Assembly: GCA_028279185.1 (NCBI GenBank)
Contig: JANQSS010000205.1
Location: 218,211 to 282,210, forward strand
Direction of reading: 5' to 3'
DNA length: 64,000 bases
DNA from: Saprospiraceae bacterium
GTDB taxonomy: Bacteria; Bacteroidota; Bacteroidia; Chitinophagales; Saprospiraceae
In this document: piece after piece, positions 44,574 through 54,927 of the stretch
Layout: every line of letters begins with the position of its first letter
Numbering within the stretch: position 1 is the first letter of the stretch
Made by a program: the position numbers and the translations under genes
The notes under the pieces: model-generated
The model's input: only the letters and a program-made list of their open reading frames with translations
The model's database searches: none
What the model was told of the DNA's origin: nothing

Positions 44574-45662
44574 ATGCAATTTTCAAAGCGCTTTCATAAA
44601 ACTGTTCTGGCTTTCTGTACTAGTTTGCTGTTCTTTTATACAACTATAACGCCAAGCAATGCGCAGCAAATCTATCGCGAATATGAAACCAATGACTCAA
44701 CCGAGCACTATTTAAGCCCGGATACGAGTATTGTAGCATCGGAGAACCGGTTGTATTATTTGATTTCGGGTGTACTCTTTCCAATACAAGATTTTTCCAA
44801 TGGTGATGAAACGAAGTTCATCCGGGATTTTGAACCGGTTACAGACGATACATGGTACGTTCTTGTAGGTCGAAGAAATTGGGGCGGCCCCACCTCGCTT
44901 TTTAAAACAAGTGATCGCGGTATTAGCTGGCAAAACGATACTTCTTTTTACAATGCAACACGACCAGCAGCACAAGCGGGATTGCTGGCAGAATATCAGG
45001 ATGTATATCAAATGCAGGTTATTTCACCTGACACGTTATTACTCTTTGTGTCTTATTATCAGGCCGGTATTTTTTATTCATTCGATGGCGGCCAGACATG
45101 GAATTTGTGGTTTGCTAATTTACCCGCTAATTACCGCGGACTCTTTACTTGCGGTGATGATTACTACTTATGGGGATTAGAAGGAGATGGATTTCGCGCC
45201 TCGATGTTCCGATTTGATGTGGACTTATTATTTGCCGACAACGCCAATGGCGAATGGATACACACTTCGAACATGTATCACCCGGCTTGTTTTAATAGCA
45301 GTCCCGCTTGCATTTTTGCACCCAATTCGATGACAGAATTCGATCAATTTCTTTTCTTTGAGAATTATATATATGAATGCAGAGACTCTATTTCGGATAT
45401 ACATTCCATACAAAATGGTGAACACATAAATATCTATCCGAACCCGAGTACCGATCGAATATTTCATGTTGACATTTTGGATAGAAGCCTGGGACCGATC
45501 CATATTCGGGTTTTCAACTCCTATGGGCGACTTATGTTTAAGGGTTTGAGTGTTTCACATGAAACGGCAGAGATTAATTTGTCGGATAGGGATGCGGGCC
45601 TCTATTTTGTCTTGTTGGAAAACCAGGAAAAGATTTTTTTAAGACGAGTGGTGTGCTATTGA
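44574..45662 (+). CDS. T9SS-sorted Asp-box (BNR-like) protein
   Basis: A 362-residue exported protein: signal peptide about 1-31, two Asp-box repeats typical of sialidase/Ycf48-like beta-propellers (T-S-D-R-G-I-S-W and F-D-G-G-Q-T-W), and a T9SS type A C-terminal sorting domain (I-N-I-Y-P-N-P-S-T and a final F-L-R-R-V-V-C-Y). It is probably anchored or secreted on the cell surface. Substrate or partner unknown. It stands alone on the plus strand. Confidence 0.85.
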   Translation: MQFSKRFHKTVLAFCTSLLFFYTTITPSNAQQIYREYETNDSTEHYLSPDTSIVASENRLYYLISGVLFPIQDFSNGDETKFIRDFEPVTDDTWYVLVGRRNWGGPTSLFKTSDRGISWQNDTSFYNATRPAAQAGLLAEYQDVYQMQVISPDTLLLFVSYYQAGIFYSFDGGQTWNLWFANLPANYRGLFTCGDDYYLWGLEGDGFRASMFRFDVDLLFADNANGEWIHTSNMYHPACFNSSPACIFAPNSMTEFDQFLFFENYIYECRDSISDIHSIQNGEHINIYPNPSTDRIFHVDILDRSLGPIHIRVFNSYGRLMFKGLSVSHETAEINLSDRDAGLYFVLLENQEKIFLRRVVCY

Positions 45663-45704
45663 ATGGCGATAATTAATGACGTTCCATATGCGCGAATCAC
45701 TTTG

Positions 45705-46133
45705 CTAAATTGAATGAGCATAACTGTTTTTTTCTGCGGGGATCTCACTCAAATATTGCACAAATTCGAATTGATTTCCATCTGCATCTGCAAAGTAATC
45801 TCTAATTCTAAATTTTTCAATTTCTTTTGGGAAGTCTCTTTTATACCCTTTGCTTAAAAGGTTGTTGGCAACTTCTTCAACATTTGGCACCACAAACCCC
45901 AAATGATTTATGCCAACCCAGTCGTAATTCTTTTGAATTTTTGAATTATTTTTTTGAGCTTGGTTAATAGCTATATACGTATTATCATCGCCGAAGTGGA
46001 CCCATTCTCTGTTGCCGAATCCTCTTCCTCTTACTTTGAAATGGGGAAAAGCGGTTTGAAAAAAGTCAATTGATTCTGATATACTTTTCACAGTAATATT
46101 TGCATGTTCTAAATACACTTTTTGTTTTGTCAT
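45705..46133 (-). CDS. VOC family protein
   Basis: A 142-residue single-domain glyoxalase-fold protein. L-E-H-A-N-I-T-V-K-S-I at the start supplies the first metal His; H-L-G-F-V-V at about 95 and D-A-D-G-N-Q-F-E-F near the end fit the second half. An isomerase, dioxygenase or resistance role is possible. A palindromic element lies 130-170 bases upstream of its start codon. Confidence 0.8.
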   Translation of the reverse strand: MTKQKVYLEHANITVKSISESIDFFQTAFPHFKVRGRGFGNREWVHFGDDNTYIAINQAQKNNSKIQKNYDWVGINHLGFVVPNVEEVANNLLSKGYKRDFPKEIEKFRIRDYFADADGNQFEFVQYLSEIPAEKNSYAHSI

Positions 46134-46263
46134 AATATTTTTTTAAGTTAATATAGTTTATTTGTTCAATTGCTTAGAGGGGTGTGAAAATTTTACCCAA
46201 TCCTCTGAAGTGATCTCGTTGTTCCGATGCAAATATGCGGTGCCATGTCGACTTGTGAAATGG

Positions 46264-46299
46264 ACCATAGTACAGAATTTCTACTGTACCATGGTACAG
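46264..46299. promoter_or_regulatory. Direct repeat with 16-base palindrome upstream of the VOC gene
   Basis: ACCATAGTACAG (46264-46275) and ACCATGGTACAG (46288-46299) are direct repeats with one mismatch, 24 bases apart. The second overlaps the perfect palindrome CTGTACCATGGTACAG (46284-46299). The spacing of about two helical turns suggests a dimeric regulator binding two sites. It sits in the 188-base gap between the VOC gene and the GAF-LuxR gene. Confidence 0.5.
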
Positions 46300-46321
46300 G
46301 TTATAGGGAGATAGCTATCTA

Positions 46322-47260
46322 TCAAAGATCCAGGAATCCTCGTTTCAAGCCAATATCCACGGCCTCAGTACGGTTATGCGCATTTAGTTTGGATAAGATT
46401 GTGGTGACATGAAACTTTACCGTACGTTTTGTAATAAACAACTGTTTTCCGATTTGTTCGTTTGTCATTCCTTTTTTGATATGAGAAAGGACTTCTAGTT
46501 CACGTTTTGTTAATGGTGTTTCCGGGTAAAGAATGTCGACATCAGTGCGATTTTGCTTTTGAAGAGTTTTCGCTTCCTTACGTAGAATCGACATTTCTCC
46601 TTGAAGATCTTTAATTATTTTTAGCACTTCAACGACTTTATGTTTATCGGTCTTCTCACTTTCAATGATGTTTAGGATTCTTTCAATTTGAGGTGAAACC
46701 ATTAAATCAACCATTTTATATTCTGGAGTGGTCGAATTTGCGTTTTGATTTATGCAAGATTGATGTAGACGTGTCCGTTGAATGGAAGCGCCAACGAGTT
46801 CACTAATTGTATTGAGAACGGTGAGCTTCTCTTCACTTAATTTTCTGGAATCTTTGCTAAGCACGTTGAGTATTCCAACTTTTTCATCATTGAGTACAAT
46901 GGGAATTGTTGCATGAAATTTAAGCCCTTTTGTTCCCGTTTTTAGATCCTCTAATCTGGAACAGGCGATTTCGCTGATATTCACACCCTGGTCAATATCG
47001 TCCGCCAGATATTGTTTTATGCAATAACACCATCCCGATAGTCTTTCGGGTTGATCGGCAAGCGCGGGAGGAAGATTGTGGGAGGCAGCCAGGTAAACGG
47101 ATTTATTGGGGTTTTCGATAAGCCATATCCAACCTGTTTCAAGTTCTAAGATCTCAGCTGTTTTTTGCAGTGCTTTGTTCAAGGCGGACCGAAGCGAATT
47201 CTCTCTGTTCAGATAGCTTGCTATTTCATATAGATGCGAATAGTAGTTTTTTTCAGTCAT
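46322..47260 (-). CDS. GAF-LuxR transcriptional regulator
   Basis: A 312-residue protein. N-terminal GAF domain (about 22-165, W-I-W-L-I-E segment and L-N-V-L-S-K core), a short coiled linker with L-Q-G-E-M-S-I-L-R-K, and a C-terminal LuxR-type HTH (T-P-L-T-K-R-E-L-E-V-L-S-H-I-K-K-G, followed by N-E-Q-I-G-K-Q-L-F-I-T-K-R-T-V-K-F-H). It likely senses a small molecule or redox state by the GAF domain. Convergent with nothing; it reads away from the palindrome site. Confidence 0.88.
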   Translation of the reverse strand: MTEKNYYSHLYEIASYLNRENSLRSALNKALQKTAEILELETGWIWLIENPNKSVYLAASHNLPPALADQPERLSGWCYCIKQYLADDIDQGVNISEIACSRLEDLKTGTKGLKFHATIPIVLNDEKVGILNVLSKDSRKLSEEKLTVLNTISELVGASIQRTRLHQSCINQNANSTTPEYKMVDLMVSPQIERILNIIESEKTDKHKVVEVLKIIKDLQGEMSILRKEAKTLQKQNRTDVDILYPETPLTKRELEVLSHIKKGMTNEQIGKQLFITKRTVKFHVTTILSKLNAHNRTEAVDIGLKRGFLDL

Positions 47261-47476
47261 CCGTCTGACATTTATACTGGGAGATTGGTACTGTATGTAA
47301 GCTTGATATCAATATTGTATACGAATATAATCACGTTTCCTATAGCTGCAGAATCGATGGATAGAGATATAGATCGACTATAACATATTGAACAACAAGA
47401 ATGAATAAACGAGGTCAGATCAATTCATATACCAAATATAACATTGGCGTTTGGCGACGCTATTGATTTGGCCTCT
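47261..47476. other. Gene-free stretch upstream of the GAF-LuxR gene
   Basis: A 216-base spacer with no coding frame, hairpin or recognisable element. It holds the promoter of the GAF-LuxR regulator (minus strand) and the 3' end of the broken lipoprotein gene. Confidence 0.4.
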
Positions 47477-48158
47477 TCATCGTTTGTAGTCGAATGATTC
47501 TCCTCTTCGCTCCAATCGTTTTTTAATCTTTTGCTCTAAAGTCGGTCGTTTTTCTCGCGCTTCATAGTAGAGAAGCTCGAGCTCGTAGCTGAATTCACGA
47601 ATAGCCTGGTCTTTGTATCCTTCGTTGCTTGGAACCGGAGCTCTATTTGGAATTTACTTTCCTAAAAGTTGATTGTCCGAGGTGGTTAATAAAAAAACAG
47701 GAAAATTATTATATCTAGAAAGTACAAGAAGTAAATAGTCACTTTTTAAAACACCGGCGACATCGGATACAGGCTTATTTAAATGGTCGTACAATTGGAC
47801 GTTGTCGTAGGCCCCTGACTTCAAGTCCCGTGCATGGTGTGGGTAAAAAAAAGTACACTTTACTGAAATTAAATTCGCCGCCCACGGCCAGGATAATTTC
47901 TTCGTTTAATGATTTTAATCTTGCTTTTTCTTCCACGAAGGATTTAATATCATTGCTTCTTTTCAAATAAGCGAGCTTATTGTCATTTGAAACCAAACGC
48001 ACAAAAACGGGCTTTTCCTTCATGGTTTCAATCTGATCATACATTTCCAAATCATTTAAATACATCCGCAGACATCCCTGATTCAGAAGTGGAATTATGA
48101 TTAATAGCAACGTGTATGCAAGGGAACGTTGGGGACTCCGGAGTGTTCGATTGTTCAT
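47477..48158 (-). pseudogene. Frameshifted and stop-interrupted lipoprotein gene
   Basis: The open part (48158 to 47775) encodes a lipoprotein (lipobox N-Q-G-C29). At a run of eight T (forward-strand A run, 47845-47852) the reading frame shifts: with seven T the product would continue as Y-P-H-H-A-R-D-L-K-S-G-A-Y-D-N-V for about 65 more residues, to a TAA at 47654-47656. In that same frame the protein-like sequence resumes after the TAA (I-P-N-R-A-P-V-P-S-N-E-G-Y-K-D, then Y-E-L-E-L-L-Y-Y-E-A-R-E-K-R) and ends at TGA 47477-47479. So the ancestral gene spanned about 227 codons and is broken at least once, probably twice. The family is not recognised. Confidence 0.75.
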
Positions 48159-48188
48159 AATGTTTCGATGCTTATCAGCAGCGTAAAG

Positions 48189-48956
48189 CTACGTTACTTT
48201 TTTCTTCGCTACCACAAACACCGAAGTTGCCTTAAAAGGCACCTGCGTCGTATCTGTTGAAAAAATATTGTTTATCATCCATCGTTTGAAATTGCCTTCT
48301 GGTAAAACATCCATCGGAGCTGTCACATAACTTGATTCAACAATGTCAAAGTTGTGTTTTTTAAGTAGGTTTTCGATACGTCGTTTTGTATATATGCGCG
48401 CGTTTGCGAATCGCTCGTGGATTGGACGTGGCAGCCATGAGAAAAAAGGCACTCGGTTCCAGGGAAGTATGGGCAGCTTGGCACCATGCGTTTCGAAAAT
48501 CCACCATTTGTTCGGTACGGTGATGGCAATGAGGCCGTCTTCTTTTAGAGCATCGTGATAATACCTGACTCCAGATTCATCGGTCAGGTGTTCGATTACT
48601 TCAAAGCTGATGATGCGATCATATTGCTCTGTGGGCTTGCTGTTAACTACATCAACAATGCGATATTCACAATTGTCGATGCCGAGATCAGTTTTATGTT
48701 TTTCAAACTGATCCCGGTGCTCATCTGTGATTTCTATTCCGACACATGATTTCATTTTATCGGAAAGTAAAAACATTGAGGCACCATTTCCACAACCGAT
48801 TTCAAGTAAGGTTTTATCGCCAGCTACAAATTTTGGTACAGCTTCTACAAGACGTAGGCGACGTCGGATGATACGATCCGTAAAGTCTGCCGGGCGGCCG
48901 TGATAGTGGCCGTCTTCTCGAAACAATTCTTTTGGTACACGTTCTTCGTATCGCAT
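48189..48956 (-). CDS. SAM-dependent class I methyltransferase
   Basis: A 255-residue methyltransferase. SAM motif I is L-L-E-I-G-C-G-N-G-A-S; the acidic end of strand 2 is G-I-E-I-T; and F-E-V-I-E-H-L-T matches the methyltransferase 11 (UbiE/lipid-type) post-motif. The late S-W-L-P-R-P-I-H-E-R-F-A-N-A-R-I-Y segment is family-specific. Substrate not deducible. Confidence 0.85.
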   Translation of the reverse strand: MRYEERVPKELFREDGHYHGRPADFTDRIIRRRLRLVEAVPKFVAGDKTLLEIGCGNGASMFLLSDKMKSCVGIEITDEHRDQFEKHKTDLGIDNCEYRIVDVVNSKPTEQYDRIISFEVIEHLTDESGVRYYHDALKEDGLIAITVPNKWWIFETHGAKLPILPWNRVPFFSWLPRPIHERFANARIYTKRRIENLLKKHNFDIVESSYVTAPMDVLPEGNFKRWMINNIFSTDTTQVPFKATSVFVVAKKKVT

Positions 48957-49291
48957 CTTTTTCGATTGTATTGAAACCAGATTAATGTCTGGCGTTCAAT
49001 CTTGAAAGCCTCATTTTAGGTCAAATGTAGGGCGCATAAAGATAGATTTTCATGTACAAATGGACCTTTGCTTGTCGTGTAGGGCCGAACTACAATTTCA
49101 CAATAATTAGCATTATCCACTAAAGCACCCACCACGCTTTGCAAAAACAGCATCATCTTAAGACGAATTCAATTGGCAACAAACCAACTATACTGACAGT
49201 TCTACTAATTCTCATTCCAAGCCCACAAATACTCACCTATGTCGTAGTTTTATTCACCACATTGCATCTTTGAAATAATAAAACTACTAAC
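48957..49291. other. 335-base divergent intergenic region
   Basis: Between the methyltransferase and alpha-2-macroglobulin genes. No coding frame is supported. ATCTTTG-type elements precede the alpha-2-macroglobulin start at 49265-49271 but do not form a convincing promoter pair. Confidence 0.35.
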
Positions 49292-52200
49292 ATGTCAATA
49301 CGCACTGGCTTTCTATCTATCATTTGTCTTATTCTATGCGTCATTTCCTGCAAGAAAAAATCGAAAATTGATCATGTCGACGAAGTTCAAACGACATATA
49401 GCGAATTGATAAAAGGTTATACGTCCGGAGTCGTCGTGAACAACCAAGTCGTCGAAGTACATTTTGTAAATCTACCGGACCTTCAGCATGTGGATGCGAA
49501 CAAATTGATTTCTTTCAACCCCCAAATGACTGGTGAAGCTAGCTGGTCCGGTCGCACCCTTCTATTTCATCCAGATAAAAATTGGAATTCCGGAGGACGC
49601 TATATTGCGGAAGTGGACTTAAGTAAGATCCCACAGGCAAATGACGACTCCCGATTTAATTTTTCATTTGATGTACTTCCAAAGTCCTTTACACTTAAGA
49701 ATATCCAGTTTATAAATGAAAATGAGCAAAATTTAGGACGCCACATCTTAACAGGGGAAGTCGAGTTTTCGGAAAAGATTGATGTCGGTAAAGTTGAAAA
49801 AGCACTTGTTGTTAAAAAAGGTCGTACAGCATATGATATCGAGTGGCAACATCATATTGGACAAAATACTCATTTATTTCGTGTAACAGGAATTGAGCGG
49901 GAGGTAAAGGCTTATGATATCAATTTGATTTTTGATGGAGAAAGTCTAAATATTTCGAAAACGCATTCCGAGACGGTTCGCGTGCCAGCATCGGGAACAT
50001 TTCAATACTTAAGTCACAATGTTAATAATGGAAAAGACCAAAGTATTACAATCAACTTCAGTGATATATTGGATGAGTCACAGGAAGTAGATGGGCTTAT
50101 AAAATTCGATAAAAATATTCCTGTAAAAACGCTCATACAAGGGAATCAAATTAAAATATTCACTCAGCAACGACAAATTGGCGATTTTGATCTCACTATA
50201 TTTAATCACTTAGAAAACGTACAAGGTCAACAGCTCGACGAAACAACACAAAAGAACATCAAATTTTTTGATGAAAAACCGCAGGTAGCTTTAATTAAAG
50301 AAGGAGCAATAATCCCGAGATCGGAAGGGCTAAAATTTCCCTTTCGTGCGGTGAATGTTCGCGCTTTGCGCCTGCGTATTGTCAAAATATATGATGATAA
50401 TATTGCTTTTTTCCTTCAACGAAATGACATCAATGGCCAACAGGAAATAAAACGAGCTGGGCGACTAATTTACAATGACATCATTCATTTAAAGACTGAG
50501 ACACCGGTGGATTTTCATATGTGGAATAATTACTCCGTTAATTTAGAGCACTACGTAGATGTCGAACCTGGTGCGATTTATCGACTTTATCTTTCTATTG
50601 AGCGACCATATAGTTTATATCCGTGCGCAAATGACTCGCTGTTTGAACACATCGAACATGAAAAATGGAATACACGCATAAATGAAAGCGACGAGAATTT
50701 TTTTAATTATTACGGGTATGGTGTAGAACGTGATTGGCGACAATTCCGATATGAGGATCGAAACAATCCCTGTAAACCTTCCTATTATATGGATGAAAAA
50801 GCGACGGTTAGTCAAAACCTGTTTGCTTCCGATCTTGGCTTGATAGCAAAAAAAGGGAATAACAACCGCCTTCATATCGTCGCTTCCGATATCATCTCGA
50901 CCGTTCCAAAATCCAATGTTGACATCAAAGCTTATACTTTTCAACATACGCTTATAGGCAGCGGTCTCACAAATAGTGAAGGCGTAGCCACACTCGAACT
51001 GAATGGCCAGCCTTACCTTGTAGTTGCTAGAAAAGGGGCTGATGTCGGGTACGTCCGGTTTGATAATGGTTCAGCCGAATCTGTCAGCATGTTTCAGGTC
51101 GAAGGACAAAAAAATAATGATCAGATTAATGCTTTTATCTATGGTGAGCGCGGTGTCTGGCGGCCTGGTGATTCGATTTTCCTACAGTGCATTTTGCAAG
51201 ATCGTAAAAAACATCTACCGGCAGATCACCCCATTATTTTTGAGTGGTATAATCCTAAAAATCAACGCGTTCTTCAACACGTGCGGACCGTAGGTCAAAA
51301 TCACATCCACGACTTTCGATTAAAAACTAAAAAAACAGACCCAACGGGAAATTGGTTAGCTAAAATAAAAATAGGGAACAATACATTTTCGAAAACAATA
51401 AAAATTGAAACTGTAAAGCCTAATCGATTAAAAATGGATGTAGATTTTGGTTCTGAAATAATTACAATAAAGGATGCAAAAATTAAAGGAGTGTTTTCAT
51501 CCAAGTGGTTGCATGGGGCAAAAGCCAACGGCCTGGAGGCCGATGTGAAATTAAAAATATCATCTGGAAAAACAACTTTCGAAATGTATGAAGGATTTCA
51601 ATTTGATGATGCTACTAAGAATTACCGGGGCAGCGAAAAAGAAATATTTAAAGGTAAGCTTAATGAATCGGGCGAGGCGGCTATCACAGCAAATGTAAGT
51701 GTGCGTAATGCACCGGGTATGCTAAATGCTCAACTCACAAGTCGAGTATATGAACGAGGAGGGGAATTCAGTATCGATCGCAAAGCCATAAATCTTTCAC
51801 CGTATTCGGCATATGTTGGTGTAAAAATGCCCATAGGAACAGGTTGGTGGGGCGCCCTAAAGGAATCAGATTCACGTGTAACGCGTATCGTCTTGCTCGA
51901 CCAAGATGGTAAACCTATCGATGGGCAAGTCGAGATTCAAATATTCGGAATGTCATGGCATTGGTGGTATGAAAGTGAGCGCGGACGCAACTTGGCAAAT
52001 TTTATGCGATCAAATAATAGAAAGGCGTTGAAGTCGGTCGTCATCGATGTCGTAAATGGCGAAGCGCTTATGGACCTTCCCGATTTAAAATATTATAGCC
52101 AATATATTTTGTTAGCTACACATGGAGAAAGTGGACATAGTTCGTCTTCTACATTTCGATATTATTGGCGACAAGTGGATTCGGATGATCATGAATCTTC

Positions 52201-54823
52201 GAAAATGCTACAATTTCAACTCAATAAAGATATTTATTCAGTAAACGACAAAATAGAAGTTCAGATTCCAAGTAATGGTGAAGGACATTTTATTGCCTCA
52301 CTTGAGCAGACAGACGAAGTAATTGAAATTAAACGCATAAAGGCAAAAAAAGAACTAACTACTATTTCTTTTAATGCGGCGCGTGAATTAATACCAAATG
52401 CGTACATCTACGTTGCGTATATACAGCCACATGCTCAGACAGCGAATGATTTACCAATTCGTATGTATGGTGTACAACCCGTATTTATTGAAGATGAAAC
52501 TACGCACCTTTACCCGACGATTTCTACTACTGACACATGGAAGCCTGAAGAAGAAGTCAGCGTTTCTGTGAGCGAAAGGGATGGAAAAGAAATGGAATAT
52601 ACACTGGCCGTCGTCGATGAAGGCCTTCTAAGTTTAACTCGTTTTAAGACGCCGGATCCGTGGACTGCTTTTCATAAAAAAGAAGCACTGGCCGTCAAGA
52701 CATGGGATGTCTATGACGAAATTATGGGCGCACACTCTGGTGAAATGGCTGGATTGTTGGCTATAGGTGGGGATGGTTCCGTTTTGGAAGTTGGTGGCGT
52801 GAAAGCCAATCGTTTTCCACCAGTAGTTAAATTTCTTGGTCCCTTTAAGTTAGAAAAAGGAGAAACGGCTAAACATACGTTTACGTTGCCGAATTATGTC
52901 GGGCAAGTACGCGCCATGGTTGTAGCTTCCTCAGATCGTGCATATGGACATGCAGAAAAGCTCGTAGACGTTAAAAAACCACTCATGGTATTGGCGAGTT
53001 TGCCAAGAGTTTTGGGGCCTGGTGAGAGATTGAATTTACCAGTAACCGTATTTGCAATGGAGCCGTTTGTAAAAAATGTTAATGTGAACGTGTCGGCGGG
53101 AGAATTACTTTCCATTCAAAATAAAACACAACGGTTAAATTTTACACAGACAGGTGATGAGGTGGCCTACTTCCCAATTGACGTCGACAAAAAAATTGGG
53201 AAAGAGACCGTTGATATTTTAGTAGAAGGCCACGGTGAAACCGCATCGTATAAAATCAATATTGATATTCGTCCTTCGAATCCACCCGTTCATCTTTCAA
53301 ATACAATAGCGCTTGAACCGGGGGAATCAAAAACGATGAATGTGAAAATGCCAGGAATGGTTGGTACTAATTCTTGGGATTTGGAAGCCGTGAATGGGTT
53401 GCAGTTTGACCTGGGTGAAAAAGGAAAACGTCTTCTAGGATATCCACATGGCTGCGTCGAGCAAACAACATCCCGTGCATTTCCCCAACTTTTTGTGTCT
53501 AATTTGATGGACTTGACGGTCGAGCAAAAAGAACAGATAGAGAGTAATATAAAACGCGGGATTGATCGATTATTTTCATTTCAACTTCGAAATGGAGGAC
53601 TTGGTTATTGGCCAAATTCCACCGAAGCGAGTCCATGGGGAACTACGTATGCAGGACATTTTATGTTAGAAGCGAAGAAACTTGGATATAGTTTACCCTC
53701 TGGGTTTTTGAGTAAGTGGGTTGCGTATCAAAAGAGTGTTGCAAATAATTGGTTGCCTTCAGACTATGGTATCGATGATCATGGTTATCGATGGAGCCAT
53801 GAATTGATGCAGGCCTACAGACTGTATACATTGGCCTTGGCCGGCCATGAACAAATTGGAGCGATGAACAGGTTACGCGGACAAAGAGATTTAAGCACGC
53901 AGGCGATATGGAGATTGGCTTTGGCCTATCATATCATCGGCCGAACCGATGTCTCGCAAGATATGATAGCAACTGCTGAAACCGATATTAAAGCCTACGA
54001 TAATTACGGTAGAACTTTTGGTTCAAGCGAGCGCGACCAAGGCATGATATTAGAGACGTTGGTGGCTATGGGTGATTCGGAGCGCGCTTTTAAAGTGGCT
54101 GAAAACCTTGCCAATAAATGGCGAGAGGCGCGATGGTATTCTACACAATCAACGGCTTATGTTCTACTATCGATGTTTAAATTTTTGGATGAGCAAAACA
54201 GTTCACCGCTAAAGTTTTCATATGCCGTTGATGGAGGATCGGCAACATCGATTGATCAGGAAGCTTATTTATTCCAACGTGAACTGCCTCACGCATTAAA
54301 GTCAAACCATACAGTGAGCGTTAAGAATGATTCAGAAAACCGGATATTCTTTCGAATTAATACGTCAGGTATTCCTCTTCAAGGAGAAGAAGAAAAAGAA
54401 AATAAAAATCTAACCATGCGAATTACGTATCGTAACACTGCTGGAGAAGATATTGATGTTACTAAGTTGAAACGAGGAACGGACTTTGTCGCACTAGTGG
54501 CACTTAAAAACCCGGGATTATTAGGGAGTTATACGGAGATGGCATTATCGCAAATATTTCCGTCCGGTTGGGAAATTAAAAATCGAAGAATGGATGCCTT
54601 GCAAGACAATTCAGCAATTGGTGTGGCAGACTATACGGATATTCGGGATGATCGAGTTTACTCCTATTTCGACATTCAGTCTGGCCAGACGCGAACATTT
54701 AAAGTCGAATTGACGGCTACTTTTCCCGGGAAGTACTATCAACCCGGAGTTTTTTGTGAGGCGATGTATGACAATGATATTTATGCTTTGGAGCCAGGCA
54801 AATGGGTCGAAGTGGTTGATTAG
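49292..54823 (+). CDS. Bacterial alpha-2-macroglobulin, lipoprotein with thioester
   Basis: An 1843-residue lipoprotein (lipobox V-I-S-C20), the usual length of the long bacterial alpha-2-macroglobulins (YfhM type). N-terminal MG domains include the W-R-P-G-D-S segment; the thioester motif is intact as C1388-V-E-Q1391, and the region after it contains the L-G-Y-W-P and W-S-H-E-L-M-Q-A-Y segments of the TED domain. It traps proteases that attack the periplasm. It is followed 104 bases later by PbpC, the partner expected for this family, which repairs wall damage. Confidence 0.93.
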   Translation: MSIRTGFLSIICLILCVISCKKKSKIDHVDEVQTTYSELIKGYTSGVVVNNQVVEVHFVNLPDLQHVDANKLISFNPQMTGEASWSGRTLLFHPDKNWNSGGRYIAEVDLSKIPQANDDSRFNFSFDVLPKSFTLKNIQFINENEQNLGRHILTGEVEFSEKIDVGKVEKALVVKKGRTAYDIEWQHHIGQNTHLFRVTGIEREVKAYDINLIFDGESLNISKTHSETVRVPASGTFQYLSHNVNNGKDQSITINFSDILDESQEVDGLIKFDKNIPVKTLIQGNQIKIFTQQRQIGDFDLTIFNHLENVQGQQLDETTQKNIKFFDEKPQVALIKEGAIIPRSEGLKFPFRAVNVRALRLRIVKIYDDNIAFFLQRNDINGQQEIKRAGRLIYNDIIHLKTETPVDFHMWNNYSVNLEHYVDVEPGAIYRLYLSIERPYSLYPCANDSLFEHIEHEKWNTRINESDENFFNYYGYGVERDWRQFRYEDRNNPCKPSYYMDEKATVSQNLFASDLGLIAKKGNNNRLHIVASDIISTVPKSNVDIKAYTFQHTLIGSGLTNSEGVATLELNGQPYLVVARKGADVGYVRFDNGSAESVSMFQVEGQKNNDQINAFIYGERGVWRPGDSIFLQCILQDRKKHLPADHPIIFEWYNPKNQRVLQHVRTVGQNHIHDFRLKTKKTDPTGNWLAKIKIGNNTFSKTIKIETVKPNRLKMDVDFGSEIITIKDAKIKGVFSSKWLHGAKANGLEADVKLKISSGKTTFEMYEGFQFDDATKNYRGSEKEIFKGKLNESGEAAITANVSVRNAPGMLNAQLTSRVYERGGEFSIDRKAINLSPYSAYVGVKMPIGTGWWGALKESDSRVTRIVLLDQDGKPIDGQVEIQIFGMSWHWWYESERGRNLANFMRSNNRKALKSVVIDVVNGEALMDLPDLKYYSQYILLATHGESGHSSSSTFRYYWRQVDSDDHESSKMLQFQLNKDIYSVNDKIEVQIPSNGEGHFIASLEQTDEVIEIKRIKAKKELTTISFNAARELIPNAYIYVAYIQPHAQTANDLPIRMYGVQPVFIEDETTHLYPTISTTDTWKPEEEVSVSVSERDGKEMEYTLAVVDEGLLSLTRFKTPDPWTAFHKKEALAVKTWDVYDEIMGAHSGEMAGLLAIGGDGSVLEVGGVKANRFPPVVKFLGPFKLEKGETAKHTFTLPNYVGQVRAMVVASSDRAYGHAEKLVDVKKPLMVLASLPRVLGPGERLNLPVTVFAMEPFVKNVNVNVSAGELLSIQNKTQRLNFTQTGDEVAYFPIDVDKKIGKETVDILVEGHGETASYKINIDIRPSNPPVHLSNTIALEPGESKTMNVKMPGMVGTNSWDLEAVNGLQFDLGEKGKRLLGYPHGCVEQTTSRAFPQLFVSNLMDLTVEQKEQIESNIKRGIDRLFSFQLRNGGLGYWPNSTEASPWGTTYAGHFMLEAKKLGYSLPSGFLSKWVAYQKSVANNWLPSDYGIDDHGYRWSHELMQAYRLYTLALAGHEQIGAMNRLRGQRDLSTQAIWRLALAYHIIGRTDVSQDMIATAETDIKAYDNYGRTFGSSERDQGMILETLVAMGDSERAFKVAENLANKWREARWYSTQSTAYVLLSMFKFLDEQNSSPLKFSYAVDGGSATSIDQEAYLFQRELPHALKSNHTVSVKNDSENRIFFRINTSGIPLQGEEEKENKNLTMRITYRNTAGEDIDVTKLKRGTDFVALVALKNPGLLGSYTEMALSQIFPSGWEIKNRRMDALQDNSAIGVADYTDIRDDRVYSYFDIQSGQTRTFKVELTATFPGKYYQPGVFCEAMYDNDIYALEPGKWVEVVD

Positions 54824-54927
54824 ACACAGGTGATTATCGAATGCGCACTAAATGTATAATTATATTTTTTAAGACTATACGGTATTTGTGTATCAAGGAT
54901 GCGAGATGAATTGAAGTAAATAAAACC

